Shown here: one piece after another, positions 25,345 through 35,461 of the stretch
Layout: each line of letters opens with the position of its first letter
Numbering within the stretch: the first letter of the stretch is position 1
Assembly (NCBI RefSeq): GCF_014643835.1
Contig: NZ_BMKD01000014.1
Location: 1 to 64,000 of the forward strand
DNA: 64,000 nt
Origin: Mucilaginibacter rubeus
GTDB lineage: Bacteria; Bacteroidota; Bacteroidia; Sphingobacteriales; Sphingobacteriaceae
Direction of reading: 5' to 3'
Notes under the pieces: model-generated
What the model saw: the letters and a program-made list of their open reading frames with translations, nothing else
Database searches by the model: none
Told to the model about the DNA's origin: nothing
Program-made: the position numbers and the translations under genes

Positions 25345-26145
25345 TTAATTAACTTCGCCTGTCATCAGATCGGCAGTATAAACAGTGCCGTCGATAGTGA
25401 TCTTTGCTTTGTGACCACCCAAAAACGTTATCGTCCCTTTATAGTTCCAGACATTTTTTCCGATACTTCCTTTACTCGAAAAGGCAGCACTTCCGCTTAA
25501 AATAAAATCGGGGTCTTTTGTTGGATCAACAACAATTGATTTAAAATTGTAGTTAAACGTGCCTTCAACATTTGGCTGGTCTGTTGTAGGTTTGGTGTAG
25601 TTAACCCTGGCATAATAATTCACAGGGCCATCAAAAGAGTATTGCGCGTGTTCAACACCCGGATTAAGGCTTCTGAGTATCAGGTTTTCACCCATTTTTA
25701 AAACCATTGTAAAACCGCTGCCTGCCATAGTCATATTTAAACTATCATTAGCGGTAACCCCTGAAGGTACTCCATTGGTACAGGTAAGCTCATATTTAAC
25801 CTTAGCCCAGATATCTATTTTTGAGGTATCGCTTTGATCTAAATTAAATGCTATCGTAGTATCCATTTTGGCGCCGCACTGTGGCTGAGGGTCAACAGAT
25901 TGTACTTTGATCTTACCTTTTTTGTTCAGGGATAGATCGGTTGGCATACTTAAACCGCTCTTAAAATCAAACCCGCCGTTTTCGGGGTTAAAAATGCCAA
26001 CAAGGCTTTGCGCAATTTGCACACTCGCTTCTTTTTTACTTACTGTACTTTGATTGTTAGGCGCCATGTTAAGCTTATGGCACGAAGTGTAAATGGCAGT
26101 AATACCGGCAAGCAGCAATACTATAATTTTGTACTTGTGTTTCAT
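25345..26145 (-). CDS. Lipoprotein of unknown function, paralogue of the previous gene
   Basis: 266 residues from the ATG at 26145, chosen because it gives a normal leader MKHKYKIIVLLLAGI with a lipobox ending TSC; an upstream in-frame start at 26169 would add eight residues. It shares the NVWNYKGTITFLGGHKAKIT ending and the N-terminal helix with the protein at 24232. The central part carries CGAKMDTTIAFNLDQSD, the counterpart of the CGFYIDTS segment there. Function unknown. Confidence 0.72.
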   Translation of the reverse strand: MKHKYKIIVLLLAGITAIYTSCHKLNMAPNNQSTVSKKEASVQIAQSLVGIFNPENGGFDFKSGLSMPTDLSLNKKGKIKVQSVDPQPQCGAKMDTTIAFNLDQSDTSKIDIWAKVKYELTCTNGVPSGVTANDSLNMTMAGSGFTMVLKMGENLILRSLNPGVEHAQYSFDGPVNYYARVNYTKPTTDQPNVEGTFNYNFKSIVVDPTKDPDFILSGSAAFSSKGSIGKNVWNYKGTITFLGGHKAKITIDGTVYTADLMTGEVN

Positions 26146-26312
26146 GTTTAGGATTTTAATTCCGCGCAAAGTTAACTTATTATCAATTAATTAAAGAAAT
26201 TTTGAAAATATTTAGGAGCAGAATGCTATAATATTGTTCATACCCATTTTGAACGATGAGTAAGGGCAAAAGGTTAGCCAATGTGTCGCCCACGGTTAGG
26301 AGACTCGGTTGG

Positions 26313-26373
26313 AGCCTGCCATTCTTTAAAGTTTCTATAACTTATCAGAGCTCTCTGAGGCCGAATGGCAGGC
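26313..26373. repeat. Inverted repeat in the gap before the GH31 gene
   Basis: GCCTGCCATTC at 26313-26323 is exactly complementary to GAATGGCAGGC at 26363-26373. The 300-base gap 26170-26464 also begins with the lipoprotein promoter region. A 66-codon frame here has no gene-like features. Confidence 0.6.
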
Positions 26374-26464
26374 CGGCCTGTTTAGAGCGCCTGAGTCCCC
26401 CCTCCCGCCGCGTATTACAAACCATGAGACTGGTTCGATCACTACCCAAGAAATGAAACAACAA

Positions 26465-28729
26465 TTATAATTTCACTTCAATCTCTCCGCTTTTATTCTC
26501 TATTATTTCTTCCTGAAGCTTAACCCCATCAAAACCATGCAAAACAAATTTCAGCTGCATAAACCTCGATTTAGATGAGCCTTCAACTGATGATAAACTG
26601 AGGCTCTTTTCTATGGGATTGAAACTGATAACACGTTTATAATAAATACCCTGCTCATAATCATATGATACGCCATCATCTTCGTAATAAATAAAACTAT
26701 TTGCTTCCCTGCCGTTCCATACGTGTACCTGCAATATACCGTCGCCTTTTTCATTGGTGCTTTGTACAACACTTTGCATAGGGATAATGCCGCCTGCCTT
26801 TACAAATACCGGCAGATCGGTTAATGGCGCCTGAACATTAACAATCTGTTCTCCCTCATAAAACTTATCGCTGCTTAACCTATACCACGAGCCTCGGGGC
26901 AGGTAAACATCTTCGGTTAGTTTAGTGCTTTCAACAGGAGCAACCAGCATCGCGTCGCCAAACATAAATTCATTTTGAAAGCGCTCATCAAAAACATTCC
27001 CGTCAAAACTGTGCTCAATAGCTAATGTACGGCTTACCGGCAGGCCGGTTTGGGTTGATTGATAAAAGCTGCTGTACAGGTAGGGCAGGAGTTTGTACCG
27101 TTGTTCAATGTCCTTCTTAATGGTCTGTTCATTATTTTTACCCCATTCCCATGGTTCGCGCATTTTACTACCTTGTATGGCATGATTGCGGAACATTGGG
27201 GTATATGCACCCAGGGAGTTCCAACGTACCATGAGCTCAGGCGTAGGATTGCCGCTGAAGCCGCCGATATCCACCCCGATAAAACTCATACCTGTAATGC
27301 CCAAACTATTTACCAGTCGTTGTCCTAAAAGCATATGGGCATCGGTGCCGGTGTTGTCGCCCGTCCACACGGCCGAATAGCGCTGCGTGCCCGAATAGGC
27401 TGCCCGGGTAAGTACAAACGGTCGTTTGTTTCCCATGATCTTTCTTGTGCCATCATAAGTGGCGCGGGCCATTTGCATGCCATAGGCATTACGCACTTCC
27501 GGCATAAACTTATCTCCAAATTTTACTATCCAGGGGATATTTTGCCCCCAGGCGGCAGGCTCGTTCATATCATTCCAGAAACCTTCAACGCCGGGTTGGG
27601 TAAGAGCGGTGAAGGCTGCTCCCCACCATTCGCGTACCTCTCCCCTGAAAAAATCCGGAAAGTGACAGCGGCCCGGCCACACATAGCCGGTATAATTTTC
27701 GCCGTCGGGATATTTGGCAAAATAATCCTGCTCAATACCCTCATCGTATTCCTTATAACCTTCTTCTACCTTAATTCCCGGATCAACAATGGTAACCAGC
27801 CTAAAGTCCATCGCCTTTAGTTTATCGAGCATTTGCTTGGGTTTAGGGAAAGTTTTTTTGTTCCAGGTGAAGATCTTGAAATCGTCCATATAGTCGATAT
27901 CGCAGTACATTACATCGGCAGGGATCTGTTTTTTGCGGAAGGTTTGGGCGATGTTCAATACTTCATCGGCGCTCATATAGCTCCATCGGCATTGCTGATA
28001 GCCCAGGCTCCAGAGCGGCGGCATTTCCATCCTGCCGGTAAGCCAGGTATAATCTTCAATTATTTTCGCAACACCTTGTGCCCCGAAAAAGTAGTAATTC
28101 AAATCGCCGCCATCTGCCCCGAACCAGCTTGTTTCCTCATCTGTGGATGCACCAAAGTCGAAGTAGCTTTTATGGGTATTGTCAAGAAACAAACCGTAAG
28201 TTAACCCGCTGTGTAATCCTATAAAAAACGGAAAGGTTTTATACAGCGGATCGGATTCGGGCGTGTGGTTTGGCGCATCGGTATTCCAGTTTACGTAGGC
28301 CGCGCTACGCCTGTCGAGGTTACCGGTTTTTTCGCCCAGGCCAATAAACCGTTCACCCTCAAACAACCGGCGATAACAGGTCACCCGTTCGCCCTGCCAG
28401 TTTGTACCAAAGCGGGCGTCATCTTCACTCAGCGAGCTACCTGCAGCCGTGAAAAAGTTGAACCTTAAAGGCGATTTCTGAATACTGAGCTTCAAGGCTG
28501 GTGTAGTAATATCAATATTGGCCGATGACTCATCAAAATCGAAATCGGCCAGTGGCTGCCTGATTACCGCAAAGGAAGGATCATCCGGGTTGAAATTTTT
28601 ACTGATGCTTACCCTGATAATTGTAGGGCTATAGATATAAACCCTTGCTTCGGCTTCGGCGGTTTTAATTGTTAAAATACCATCCTGTTGTTTAAAGCCC
28701 TGTACGTTACCTGCAATTTCTAAATTCAT
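26465..28729 (-). CDS. Glycoside hydrolase family 31 (alpha-glucosidase-like)
   Basis: 754 residues, no signal peptide from the ATG at 28729, which is preferred over a TTG at 28771 because a typical N-terminal beta domain begins at once. Catalytic nucleophile Asp is in EGFWNDMNEPA and the acid/base Asp in VWTGDNTGTDAHML; GYQQCRWSYMSADEV and PADVMYCDIDYMDDFKIFTW are strong family signatures. A C-terminal DUF5110-like beta domain is present. Likely acts on alpha-1,4 or alpha-1,6 glucosides (isomaltose, maltose) or alpha-xylosides in the cytoplasm; specificity is not certain. Stands alone and divergent from a secreted-protein gene. Confidence 0.93.
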   Translation of the reverse strand: MNLEIAGNVQGFKQQDGILTIKTAEAEARVYIYSPTIIRVSISKNFNPDDPSFAVIRQPLADFDFDESSANIDITTPALKLSIQKSPLRFNFFTAAGSSLSEDDARFGTNWQGERVTCYRRLFEGERFIGLGEKTGNLDRRSAAYVNWNTDAPNHTPESDPLYKTFPFFIGLHSGLTYGLFLDNTHKSYFDFGASTDEETSWFGADGGDLNYYFFGAQGVAKIIEDYTWLTGRMEMPPLWSLGYQQCRWSYMSADEVLNIAQTFRKKQIPADVMYCDIDYMDDFKIFTWNKKTFPKPKQMLDKLKAMDFRLVTIVDPGIKVEEGYKEYDEGIEQDYFAKYPDGENYTGYVWPGRCHFPDFFRGEVREWWGAAFTALTQPGVEGFWNDMNEPAAWGQNIPWIVKFGDKFMPEVRNAYGMQMARATYDGTRKIMGNKRPFVLTRAAYSGTQRYSAVWTGDNTGTDAHMLLGQRLVNSLGITGMSFIGVDIGGFSGNPTPELMVRWNSLGAYTPMFRNHAIQGSKMREPWEWGKNNEQTIKKDIEQRYKLLPYLYSSFYQSTQTGLPVSRTLAIEHSFDGNVFDERFQNEFMFGDAMLVAPVESTKLTEDVYLPRGSWYRLSSDKFYEGEQIVNVQAPLTDLPVFVKAGGIIPMQSVVQSTNEKGDGILQVHVWNGREANSFIYYEDDGVSYDYEQGIYYKRVISFNPIEKSLSLSSVEGSSKSRFMQLKFVLHGFDGVKLQEEIIENKSGEIEVKL

Positions 28730-29073
28730 GCCTGTGGGGTACCCAGAATAGATAAAGGTACTTAAAGGCAACGTTGTTTGGTTAGGTTGGTTTTGTTAAA
28801 TGTAGATTTTGAAAACGTTGCATGGATTTTTCTATTTCATCCCCGAAAACGACCAACCCGCTTTCCTGCCCGATCAACACCCTTTAATTTTCGACCAACT
28901 TGTAAAATACTGATAATTAGTGCGTTTTTGGTGTTTGCCGAATGCTTTTGGGTATTGGTCTATATCTTTTCGGTGCTGGTATAACACTTTTTAGCACTTA
29001 AAATTAATGTTGTTCATTTGATCATTGAAAATAACAAACACAAAATATTTAACATACTTAAAAGCTCAAAATC

Positions 29074-29460
29074 ATGAAAACTTCAATAAAATTATCAGCA
29101 CTATTCTTCTTATTAAGCGCAGGTGTATTTGCTACTACAGCAGCTAAAGCCGCCGATGTAACTCCTAAAGCTAAAGAGGTTGTTACCTTTAAAGCCCTTG
29201 ACCACGACCGCGGTGTTAAGCTAACGCTCGCAAAATCAGAAAACGGCCGTTCATTCGTACGCGTTTACAGCAAACAAAATGAACTTTTGCTGAAAGACGT
29301 TGTATCAACCAAAACCGATGTTGAAAGGGGTTATGTTTTAACCAACCTTGAAGATGGTGATTACATTATGGAAGTTAAAACCAATAACCAGGTGGTTAAG
29401 AAAACCCTGCACGTTTATGAAGACGGCGATCAAAAAACATTCTTTATTTACCAGGACTAA
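29074..29460 (+). CDS. Small secreted beta-rich protein
   Basis: 128 residues with a signal peptide (1-27, ending AKAAD). The mature protein alternates strands (GVKLTLAKSENGRSFVRVYS; DYIMEVKTNNQVVKKTLHVY), like a single Ig-like or T9SS-sorting-like domain (LxNLEDGDYIMEVKT resembles the usual L.dG.Y...I core). The final FFIYQD lacks the basic end of a T9SS signal. Relatives are common in Sphingobacteriaceae, role unknown. Confidence 0.7.
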   Translation: MKTSIKLSALFFLLSAGVFATTAAKAADVTPKAKEVVTFKALDHDRGVKLTLAKSENGRSFVRVYSKQNELLLKDVVSTKTDVERGYVLTNLEDGDYIMEVKTNNQVVKKTLHVYEDGDQKTFFIYQD

Positions 29461-29476
29461 TTTAGGAAGCCATATC

Positions 29477-29519
29477 AAACAAAAAGCTCCCGTTCGGTTG
29501 GAACGGGAGCTTTTTGTTT
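29477..29519. terminator. Bidirectional terminator
   Basis: AAACAAAAAGCTCCCGTTC - GGTT - GGAACGGGAGCTTTTTGTTT is a near-perfect hairpin with A and T runs on both sides, between two convergent genes. Confidence 0.92.
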
Positions 29520-29536
29520 GAAGGAGCAAATATTAA

Positions 29537-30439
29537 TTAGTCCCAAAGTTTTTCGGGGTAAACGCCGCCTGTAACCAGGTCTGAGATACATTTTTGCACT
29601 ATTGGTTTATCTTCCTTGTAAGTAACTCCAAACCATTTTGCACCGGTTGGGATCACCTTAAAAGAGGCTGTACCATTTTTGATCAGCTTATCGGCAACCA
29701 GGGGAATAAAGAACTCCGATTTCGGGTTGTTTTCGTTAGCAGCAACAAACTCCCTGAACATATCTTCACTTTGCTTGAAAATAGCCGGTGTAAATCCCCA
29801 GAAATTCATCGATACACGTGTTTCATTATCAAGCGGATGTTCGCCGGTTGCGTCTTTATAAGCTACGCTGCCGTCCTCTTTAAAATAAACTTCAGTACGT
29901 TCGTTAATTTCAACCATGTTACCATTATCATCAACGCTGCAAACACCACGCGATACCGAGCCATAGTCAGATAATGTACGGTCAATCTGGTATCCGATTA
30001 TTGAATACTGGTCGTCTTTAACGTCGGTGGTTAAAAATTTAGCCATTTTTTCAAATGAATCATAGCCGTAAAAGTCATCAGCATTGATCACACAAAAAGG
30101 CTCGTTGATCTGGTTGCGGGCCGCTAACACGGCATGGGCTGTTCCCCATGGCTTGGCACGTTCAATCTCTTTATCAATACCAAATGGCTTAAGATCAAAG
30201 CTTTGATATACATAGTCTGTTTCAATGCGGCCGGCAAGCTTAGGCTCAAAAATCGCCTTGAAGTTTTCGGCAAACTCTTCGCGTATAATAAAACTCACCT
30301 TGCCAAAGCCCGCTTTTATAGCATCATATATTGAGTAATCAATAATTGTTTCGCCGTTGGGGCCAAAGCCGTCAACTTGTTTCATACTGCCATAACGGCT
30401 GGCCATCCCTGCGGCCAATATCAGTAAGGTTGGTTTCAT
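29537..30439 (-). CDS. Sugar-phosphate nucleotidyltransferase
   Basis: 300 residues of the NTP_transferase fold. The N-terminus has LILAAGMASRYGSMKQVDGF (nucleotide-binding GxxxRxGxxK) and FCVINADDFYGYDSF carries the metal-binding Asp. The C-terminal half has FGVTYKEDKPIVQKCI. It resembles UDP-glucose or dTDP-glucose pyrophosphorylases but is shorter at the C-terminus, so the substrate is uncertain. The gene is alone, 96 bases from the M42 peptidase gene in the same direction. Confidence 0.85.
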   Translation of the reverse strand: MKPTLLILAAGMASRYGSMKQVDGFGPNGETIIDYSIYDAIKAGFGKVSFIIREEFAENFKAIFEPKLAGRIETDYVYQSFDLKPFGIDKEIERAKPWGTAHAVLAARNQINEPFCVINADDFYGYDSFEKMAKFLTTDVKDDQYSIIGYQIDRTLSDYGSVSRGVCSVDDNGNMVEINERTEVYFKEDGSVAYKDATGEHPLDNETRVSMNFWGFTPAIFKQSEDMFREFVAANENNPKSEFFIPLVADKLIKNGTASFKVIPTGAKWFGVTYKEDKPIVQKCISDLVTGGVYPEKLWD

Positions 30440-30535
30440 AGATAGTATCGGGGGTATTTGTTAAAAGCTATTTTATAATTAATGTTAATAAGGAATGGAT
30501 TTTTGCCCTTATTGTTTTACAAATTGTACTTTTTG

Positions 30536-31651
30536 TTATTTGATGTACCTAAAGTCCTGGCCGGCCTGGATATTCAGCAGCGACTCGTATATCAAACGGA
30601 TTACGTTATCAACATCTTCTTTGTGGATCATCTCGACCGTGGTATGCATATACCGTAAAGGTAATGAGATTAATGCCGATGGCACGCCGTCATTTGAGTA
30701 AGCAAAAGCATCGGTATCGGTCCCTGTTGACCGTGATGATGCCTGACGCTGGAACGGTATGCCCGCTTTTTGAGCACTTTCAATAAGCAGCTTATTCAGG
30801 TTGTTTTGTACTGCCGGAGCATATGATACAACAGGGCCTTTACCGCAGGCTAAGTCGCCCTGGGTAATTTTGTTGATCATTGGTGTTTGGGTATCATGCG
30901 TAACATCGGTAACAATAGCCACATTGGGTTTAATTTTATGCGCTATCATTTCGGCACCGCGTAAACCTATCTCCTCCTGTACCGCGTTAACTATATATAA
31001 ACCGAAAGGAAGTTTTACATTGTTTTCTTTAAGTAAACGGGCAACCTCGGCAATCATGAACCCGCCTGCACGGTTATCAAGCGCACGGCCAACATAATAG
31101 CGATCGTTAAGCACCATAAATTCATCTTCGTAAGTGATAACACAACCTACGTGGATACCCAGTTTTTCAACTTCTTCTTTTGAGGTGCAACCGCAATCTA
31201 AAAAGATATTTTTAAGGGTAGGCGCTTCTTCTTTATCACCGCCCAGGCGGGTGTGGATAGCAGGCCAGCCGAAAACAGCTTTAACCACGCCATTATCGGT
31301 ATGGATATTTACACGTTTTGAAGGTGCTATCTGATGATCGGAGCCGCCATTGCGGATAACATATATTAAACCATCGTTAGTGATGTAATTCACAAACCAT
31401 GAAATCTCATCTGCATGAGCTTCAATAACTACTTTGTAATCGGCTTTAGGATTGATGATGCCAACCGCGGTGCCGTAATTATCAACATAATGGGTGTCAA
31501 TATAGGGCTTCAGGTATTCGAGCCAAAGCTCCTGGCCTTTCCATTCAAAACCTGTAGGTGAGGGGTTGTTGATATATTTTTCAAAAAAAGCGAGTGAAGT
31601 TTCGTTTACAACAGACGTATGCTGTGGGGCGTCAGATTTCTTTTTGGCCAT
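30536..31651 (-). CDS. M42-family metallopeptidase (glutamyl/deblocking aminopeptidase type)
   Basis: 371 residues. Metal-binding and catalytic parts are in order: VVIEAHADEISWFVNYI (first metal His and catalytic Asp), YVGRALDNRAGGFMI (bridging Asp), and IVNAVQEEIGLRGAEM (catalytic Glu-Glu), with later SRSTGTDTDAF and LRYMHTTVEM (metal His). M42 enzymes form dodecameric tetrahedral aminopeptidases in the cytosol. Full length. Confidence 0.93.
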   Translation of the reverse strand: MAKKKSDAPQHTSVVNETSLAFFEKYINNPSPTGFEWKGQELWLEYLKPYIDTHYVDNYGTAVGIINPKADYKVVIEAHADEISWFVNYITNDGLIYVIRNGGSDHQIAPSKRVNIHTDNGVVKAVFGWPAIHTRLGGDKEEAPTLKNIFLDCGCTSKEEVEKLGIHVGCVITYEDEFMVLNDRYYVGRALDNRAGGFMIAEVARLLKENNVKLPFGLYIVNAVQEEIGLRGAEMIAHKIKPNVAIVTDVTHDTQTPMINKITQGDLACGKGPVVSYAPAVQNNLNKLLIESAQKAGIPFQRQASSRSTGTDTDAFAYSNDGVPSALISLPLRYMHTTVEMIHKEDVDNVIRLIYESLLNIQAGQDFRYIK

Positions 31652-31894
31652 ATTGAATTAATGTTTTCAATCTAAATGTAGTAATACAGCAAATATAATA
31701 AAGCTCATGACATTGCACTAAAATTAAGCCGCATATAAGCAGTAAATCAATTATATAAAATCAATATTAAACGTTTTTGAAAATATTTAGTCACAATGAA
31801 GGCGTTGGTTTGTTTTGATACAAAAATGACCGGCTATTTCATAAAGCATTCATGCTTATGTTATACCTTTCCGCGATATTTAATTTTTAATAAG

Positions 31895-32791
31895 GTGAAA
31901 CTATTCAGGCTAACTTGTATCTTATTTGCAGCATGTTTTTTAGCAGCATGCAGCGTACCTCAATATGTAAATGTTCCGGTTGATTACGCGCCGAAGCTGA
32001 ATTTTAACAGGGCAAAAACAACTATCGTGGTTATTAACCACTACATGCCCGATTCGACCCGTAACCGCAATAAACGCGTATTAACTACATTTAAAGCCGC
32101 CGCTTATACCGCTATAAACAACGCGGCGGTACAGCTGCATGCGCTGCCCGGTGTAAAAGTTGTACAACTGGTTGATTCGGTTAATTTTACCGCCAATACC
32201 GATTCGGTGAAATTTCTGGCAAAAAAATACAACGCTTCTTATGTGCTCGCGTTTGAGGATTTTAAAGGCGAAACCAAATTGCAGCAGGATTATTATAACG
32301 GCGTACCGTCGGTTTACCGGGTATCGGTGGTTAAAACCAGCTTTACTCTTTATGAAGCCAATGGCATCTACTTTAAAAGGCTAAACGGCGAGGCTGAAAT
32401 AAATGACAATAATCCTTATGGTAATGCATCCAGCTTACTTGCCCATGGCGGGCCTTTATTTGATGCTATCCGTAATTCGGCATTGGATGCCCTAAAGGAT
32501 TACCTGCCGTACACCGATTATCATGACAGGCCCCTGTATACTAATGGCGACCAGCTAAGCAGCTCGGTAGAACTGATCAAAGCCGGAAAATTTGATCAGG
32601 CTTTCAAGGTACTAAACCCGCTTATTGACGGGCCCGACCTGAAGCTTGCCAGCCGTGCAGCTTACAACCTTGCGGTGGTTTATGAGGCGCAGGGCGATAT
32701 CGAGGCCGCACTTGAGGTGGCTAAGACCTCGAACCAGAAACAGCCCAATGATTTTGCCAAAGCTATTATTGTTGATTTGATGAAAGAGTAA
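31895..32791 (+). CDS. DUF6340-like lipoprotein with C-terminal TPR
   Basis: 298 residues from a GTG at 31895, preferred because it places a proper leader (LFRLTCILFAACFLAAC) directly at the N-terminus; a longer frame opens at 31796. The lipobox is LAAC. The body has AKTTIVVINHYMPDS and YNASYVLAFEDFKGE strands. A TPR-like pair of helices ends the protein (AAYNLAVVYEAQGDIEAALE). The family is confined to Bacteroidota, function unknown. Confidence 0.75.
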   Translation: MKLFRLTCILFAACFLAACSVPQYVNVPVDYAPKLNFNRAKTTIVVINHYMPDSTRNRNKRVLTTFKAAAYTAINNAAVQLHALPGVKVVQLVDSVNFTANTDSVKFLAKKYNASYVLAFEDFKGETKLQQDYYNGVPSVYRVSVVKTSFTLYEANGIYFKRLNGEAEINDNNPYGNASSLLAHGGPLFDAIRNSALDALKDYLPYTDYHDRPLYTNGDQLSSSVELIKAGKFDQAFKVLNPLIDGPDLKLASRAAYNLAVVYEAQGDIEAALEVAKTSNQKQPNDFAKAIIVDLMKE

Positions 32792-32858
32792 TTATAAAGC
32801 GGAAAGCAAAATGCACAAAGCCTAAAACAGTTGTGCGCTCGATAGCTTACCACTCTTG

Positions 32859-33293
32859 TTATTGCTGGCCTGGGGAAGGAATAAGTTGTTTTTCGAGGAT
32901 CTCGTAGTCGAAGCCGTTTTTTGAAAAAAGCTTGCCGGTATGTGTGAAGCCATGTTTTAAATAGAAACCAATGGCCGATACCCTGGCATTGCACCATAAT
33001 AACGCGCCTCCATTAGTAAGGGCAAAATCGGTTATATGCTCCAGCATTGCTTTACCGATGCCCATTTTTTGAACTGTTTCATCAACAGCAAATTTGCGAA
33101 ACTGCCATTCGGTGCCTTTATTAAAAAGGGATACTACCGCTATGATATGATTATCTTTAAAAGCAGCAAAGTGATAGCCGTGGTTATCCTCTTCCATCTC
33201 CATTTCATAAAGTTTGCTTTCGGGATATAAGATACGTTGCCTTAACCGCCAGGTAAGCTCCGGACGGATTTGTTCGATAGAGATGTTTTTCAT
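32859..33293 (-). CDS. GNAT-family N-acetyltransferase
   Basis: 144 residues from the ATG at 33293 (MKNISIEQIRPELTWRLRQR). The acetyl-CoA pyrophosphate loop is VQKMGIGKAMLEHI and the C-terminal strand is FYLKHGFTHTGKLF. A longer upstream frame only translates simple repeat DNA. Substrate unknown. Confidence 0.85.
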   Translation of the reverse strand: MKNISIEQIRPELTWRLRQRILYPESKLYEMEMEEDNHGYHFAAFKDNHIIAVVSLFNKGTEWQFRKFAVDETVQKMGIGKAMLEHITDFALTNGGALLWCNARVSAIGFYLKHGFTHTGKLFSKNGFDYEILEKQLIPSPGQQ

Positions 33294-33301
33294 TTTTTTT
33301 T

Positions 33302-33335
33302 GAGGCGAAAGGTAAAAGGCGAAAGGTAAAAGGTT
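33302..33335. repeat. Simple repeat of the CCTTTTACCTTTCGCC type
   Basis: AGGCGAAAGGTAAAAGGCGA and a further AAGGTAAAAGG copy lie directly upstream of the GNAT start. Same repeat as at 16696 and 17463. Confidence 0.6.
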
Positions 33336-33388
33336 TTTTTCAAATTCGCCAAACGCAAAGCTTTTAATGACACCGGATAGGCTAAAAG

Positions 33389-33432
33389 GCACAAGTAATC
33401 CCTGCACTGGCAGCTCTACAATACTTGCGCCG
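33389..33432 (+). repeat. REP family A copy
   Basis: GCACAAGTAATCC through to ACAATACTTGCGCCGGAA matches the RAYT-flanking repeats in end sequence and orientation. Confidence 0.65.
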
Positions 33433-33453
33433 GAAAAAACGGACGTGCAAACC

Positions 33454-33484
33454 TTTGGCCTTTTACCTTTCGCCTTTAACCTAC
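33454..33484. repeat. Simple repeat of the CCTTTTACCTTTCGCC type
   Basis: GGCCTTTTACCTTTCGCCTT then TAACCT, ending at the stop codon of the carboxylase gene. Confidence 0.55.
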
Positions 33485-35022
33485 AAAGGAATATTCCCGT
33501 GTTTCTTCCTTGGGTTGTTTACTACTTTATTTTCCAGCATTTTAAAAGCCTGGATCAATTTAATGCGCGTTTCGGCGGGTTCAATTACTTCATCTATAAA
33601 GCCGCGCTCGGCAGCGCGGTAGGGATTGGCAAAGGTATCGGAATATAATTGTTCCATCTCCAGCCATTTGGCTTCATGGTCTTCGGCCTTCGTGATCTCC
33701 CGTTTAAAAATGATTTCGGCGGCCCCTTTGGCGCCCATCACCGCAATTTCGGCCGATGGCCAGGCGAAATTCATATCGGCACCAATGTGTTTGGAGTTCA
33801 TCACATCATAAGCGCCGCCATAAGCCTTACGCGTAATTACAGTAACACGCGGAACGGTAGCTTCACAAAAAGCATATAATAGTTTAGCGCCATTGGTGAT
33901 AATGGCATTCCATTCCTGGTCGGTACCGGGCAAAAAACCGGGAACATCTTCAAACACCAGCAGCGGGATGTTGAAAGAATCGCAAAAGCGCACAAAGCGG
34001 GCGGCCTTGGTTGATGAATGGATATCCAGAACCCCGGCCAAAAAAGCGGGCTGATTGGCGACTATGCCAATACTGCGGCCAGCCAGGCGCGCGAAACCCA
34101 CTACAATGTTTTCGGCAAAATCTTTATGCACTTCCAAAAACGAAGCTTTATCGATAATATGATCAATAACCTCACGGATATCATAAGGTTGTGACGCAAT
34201 GGATGGCAGGATGGTATTAAGCTCGGGCCTAAGCTCGTCGCCGTTTTCGTAGGGAGCAGCAGGAGCTTTATCCTCACAATTTTGAGGCATATAGCTCAGC
34301 AGGCTTTTGATGTGCTGAATGGCGGCTATTTCATTGGCACAGGCAAAGTGCGTAACACCCGATTTGCTGGCGTGGGTGTTAGCGCCGCCCAGTTCTTCGG
34401 AGGTTACCACTTCATGCGTAACCGTTTTTACTACGTTGGGCCCGGTAACAAACATGTATGAGGTATGCTCAACCATTAAAATAAAATCGGTAATGGCTGG
34501 CGAGTAAACAGCGCCGCCTGCACATGGCCCCATAATGGCCGAGATTTGCGGGATAACGCCGGATGCCATGGTATTGCGGTAAAAAATATCGGCATAACCG
34601 CCAAGGGATACCACACCCTCCTGGATGCGCGCACCGCCCGAGTCATTAAGGCCGATAAGGGGAGCGCCATTCTTTAGGGCGAGATCCATGATCTTGCAGA
34701 TCTTTTCGGCATGGGTTTCGGAAAGCGAGCCACCGAAAACCGTAAAATCCTGGGAAAATACGTAGGTGAGCCGCCCGTTTATGGTGCCATAACCTGTAAC
34801 AACACCATCGCCGGGATATTTTTCTTTTTCCATACCAAAATCAATGGAGCGGTGGGTAACCAGCATACCTATCTCCTGGAACGAGCCTTCATCCAATAAA
34901 AAATGCAAACGTTCACGTGCCGTTAATTTTCCTTTTTTATGCTGACTTTCAATACGTACCGGGCCTCCGCCCTGCATGGCTTCATGACGTTTTAGCCTTA
35001 ACAGATCAAGCTTTTTATCCAC
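33481..35022 (-). CDS. Acyl-CoA carboxylase subunit beta (propionyl-CoA carboxylase type)
   Basis: 513 residues with both carboxyltransferase domains. The N-terminal one shows [16 protein letters not shown] and [20 protein letters not shown], the C-terminal one [19 protein letters not shown] and [19 protein letters not shown]. It transfers CO2 from biotin to an acyl-CoA. The biotin carboxylase/BCCP subunits are not adjacent and must be elsewhere. Substrate (propionyl- or methylcrotonyl-CoA) is inferred from overall length only. Confidence 0.92.
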   Translation of the reverse strand: MDKKLDLLRLKRHEAMQGGGPVRIESQHKKGKLTARERLHFLLDEGSFQEIGMLVTHRSIDFGMEKEKYPGDGVVTGYGTINGRLTYVFSQDFTVFGGSLSETHAEKICKIMDLALKNGAPLIGLNDSGGARIQEGVVSLGGYADIFYRNTMASGVIPQISAIMGPCAGGAVYSPAITDFILMVEHTSYMFVTGPNVVKTVTHEVVTSEELGGANTHASKSGVTHFACANEIAAIQHIKSLLSYMPQNCEDKAPAAPYENGDELRPELNTILPSIASQPYDIREVIDHIIDKASFLEVHKDFAENIVVGFARLAGRSIGIVANQPAFLAGVLDIHSSTKAARFVRFCDSFNIPLLVFEDVPGFLPGTDQEWNAIITNGAKLLYAFCEATVPRVTVITRKAYGGAYDVMNSKHIGADMNFAWPSAEIAVMGAKGAAEIIFKREITKAEDHEAKWLEMEQLYSDTFANPYRAAERGFIDEVIEPAETRIKLIQAFKMLENKVVNNPRKKHGNIPL

Positions 35023-35115
35023 AATTCAGGTTGTTAGTAATTGTCTAAAAATAGTAATTATATTGTAAGAATAGCTTTTGCTTACTTATTCTGGTGGTTT
35101 AATAACGGATTTTTA

Positions 35116-35123
35116 TATATTTG
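35116..35123 (+). promoter_or_regulatory. Candidate Bacteroidota -7 element
   Basis: TATATTTG fits the TAnnTTTG consensus of the primary sigma factor in Bacteroidota and lies five bases before an ATG, implying a very short leader. No clear -33 TTTG is seen at the expected distance, so support is weak. Confidence 0.3.
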
Positions 35124-35128
35124 TGTTG

Positions 35129-35461
35129 ATGAAGATCAGGAATAATAAAATATGGGTAGTGGCGCTGTTCATGACCGTCTTTGTAATAAAGATGGGCATT
35201 TCGCTTGCACCTGTTTTTTTATATCTTGATAATAAAACGGTAAGTGCGGTGATCCTTCAGCTGGAGCAGGAAAGCAAAACTGAAAAAGACAGCCCCGAGA
35301 AAGACCTTGTGAAGGAGAAAAAAATCTTCGATGAGTATGATATTCATACCATAAACTTCATCACATTTATTACAGAAACCAAGGTTCTCCATAACCAGGA
35401 AAACGCCTTATATAAGCAGGTATATCACCCTGTGGTCCCCACGCCGCCGCCAAACGTTTAA
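35129..35461 (+). CDS. Single-helix protein of unknown function
   Basis: 110 residues from the ATG at 35129, chosen because the hydrophobic segment (about 8-33) then sits at the N-terminus. It is a signal anchor or signal peptide. The rest is charged (QESKTEKDSPEKDLVKEKK) and ends PVVPTPPPNV. It lies 80 bases before the SulP gene in the same direction; no family is recognised. Confidence 0.6.
   Translation: MKIRNNKIWVVALFMTVFVIKMGISLAPVFLYLDNKTVSAVILQLEQESKTEKDSPEKDLVKEKKIFDEYDIHTINFITFITETKVLHNQENALYKQVYHPVVPTPPPNV

Noticed and set aside
26256-26456. 66-codon plus-strand frame before the GH31 gene
   Set aside because: It runs through an inverted repeat, is Arg/Pro-rich without a motif, and has no supporting context.
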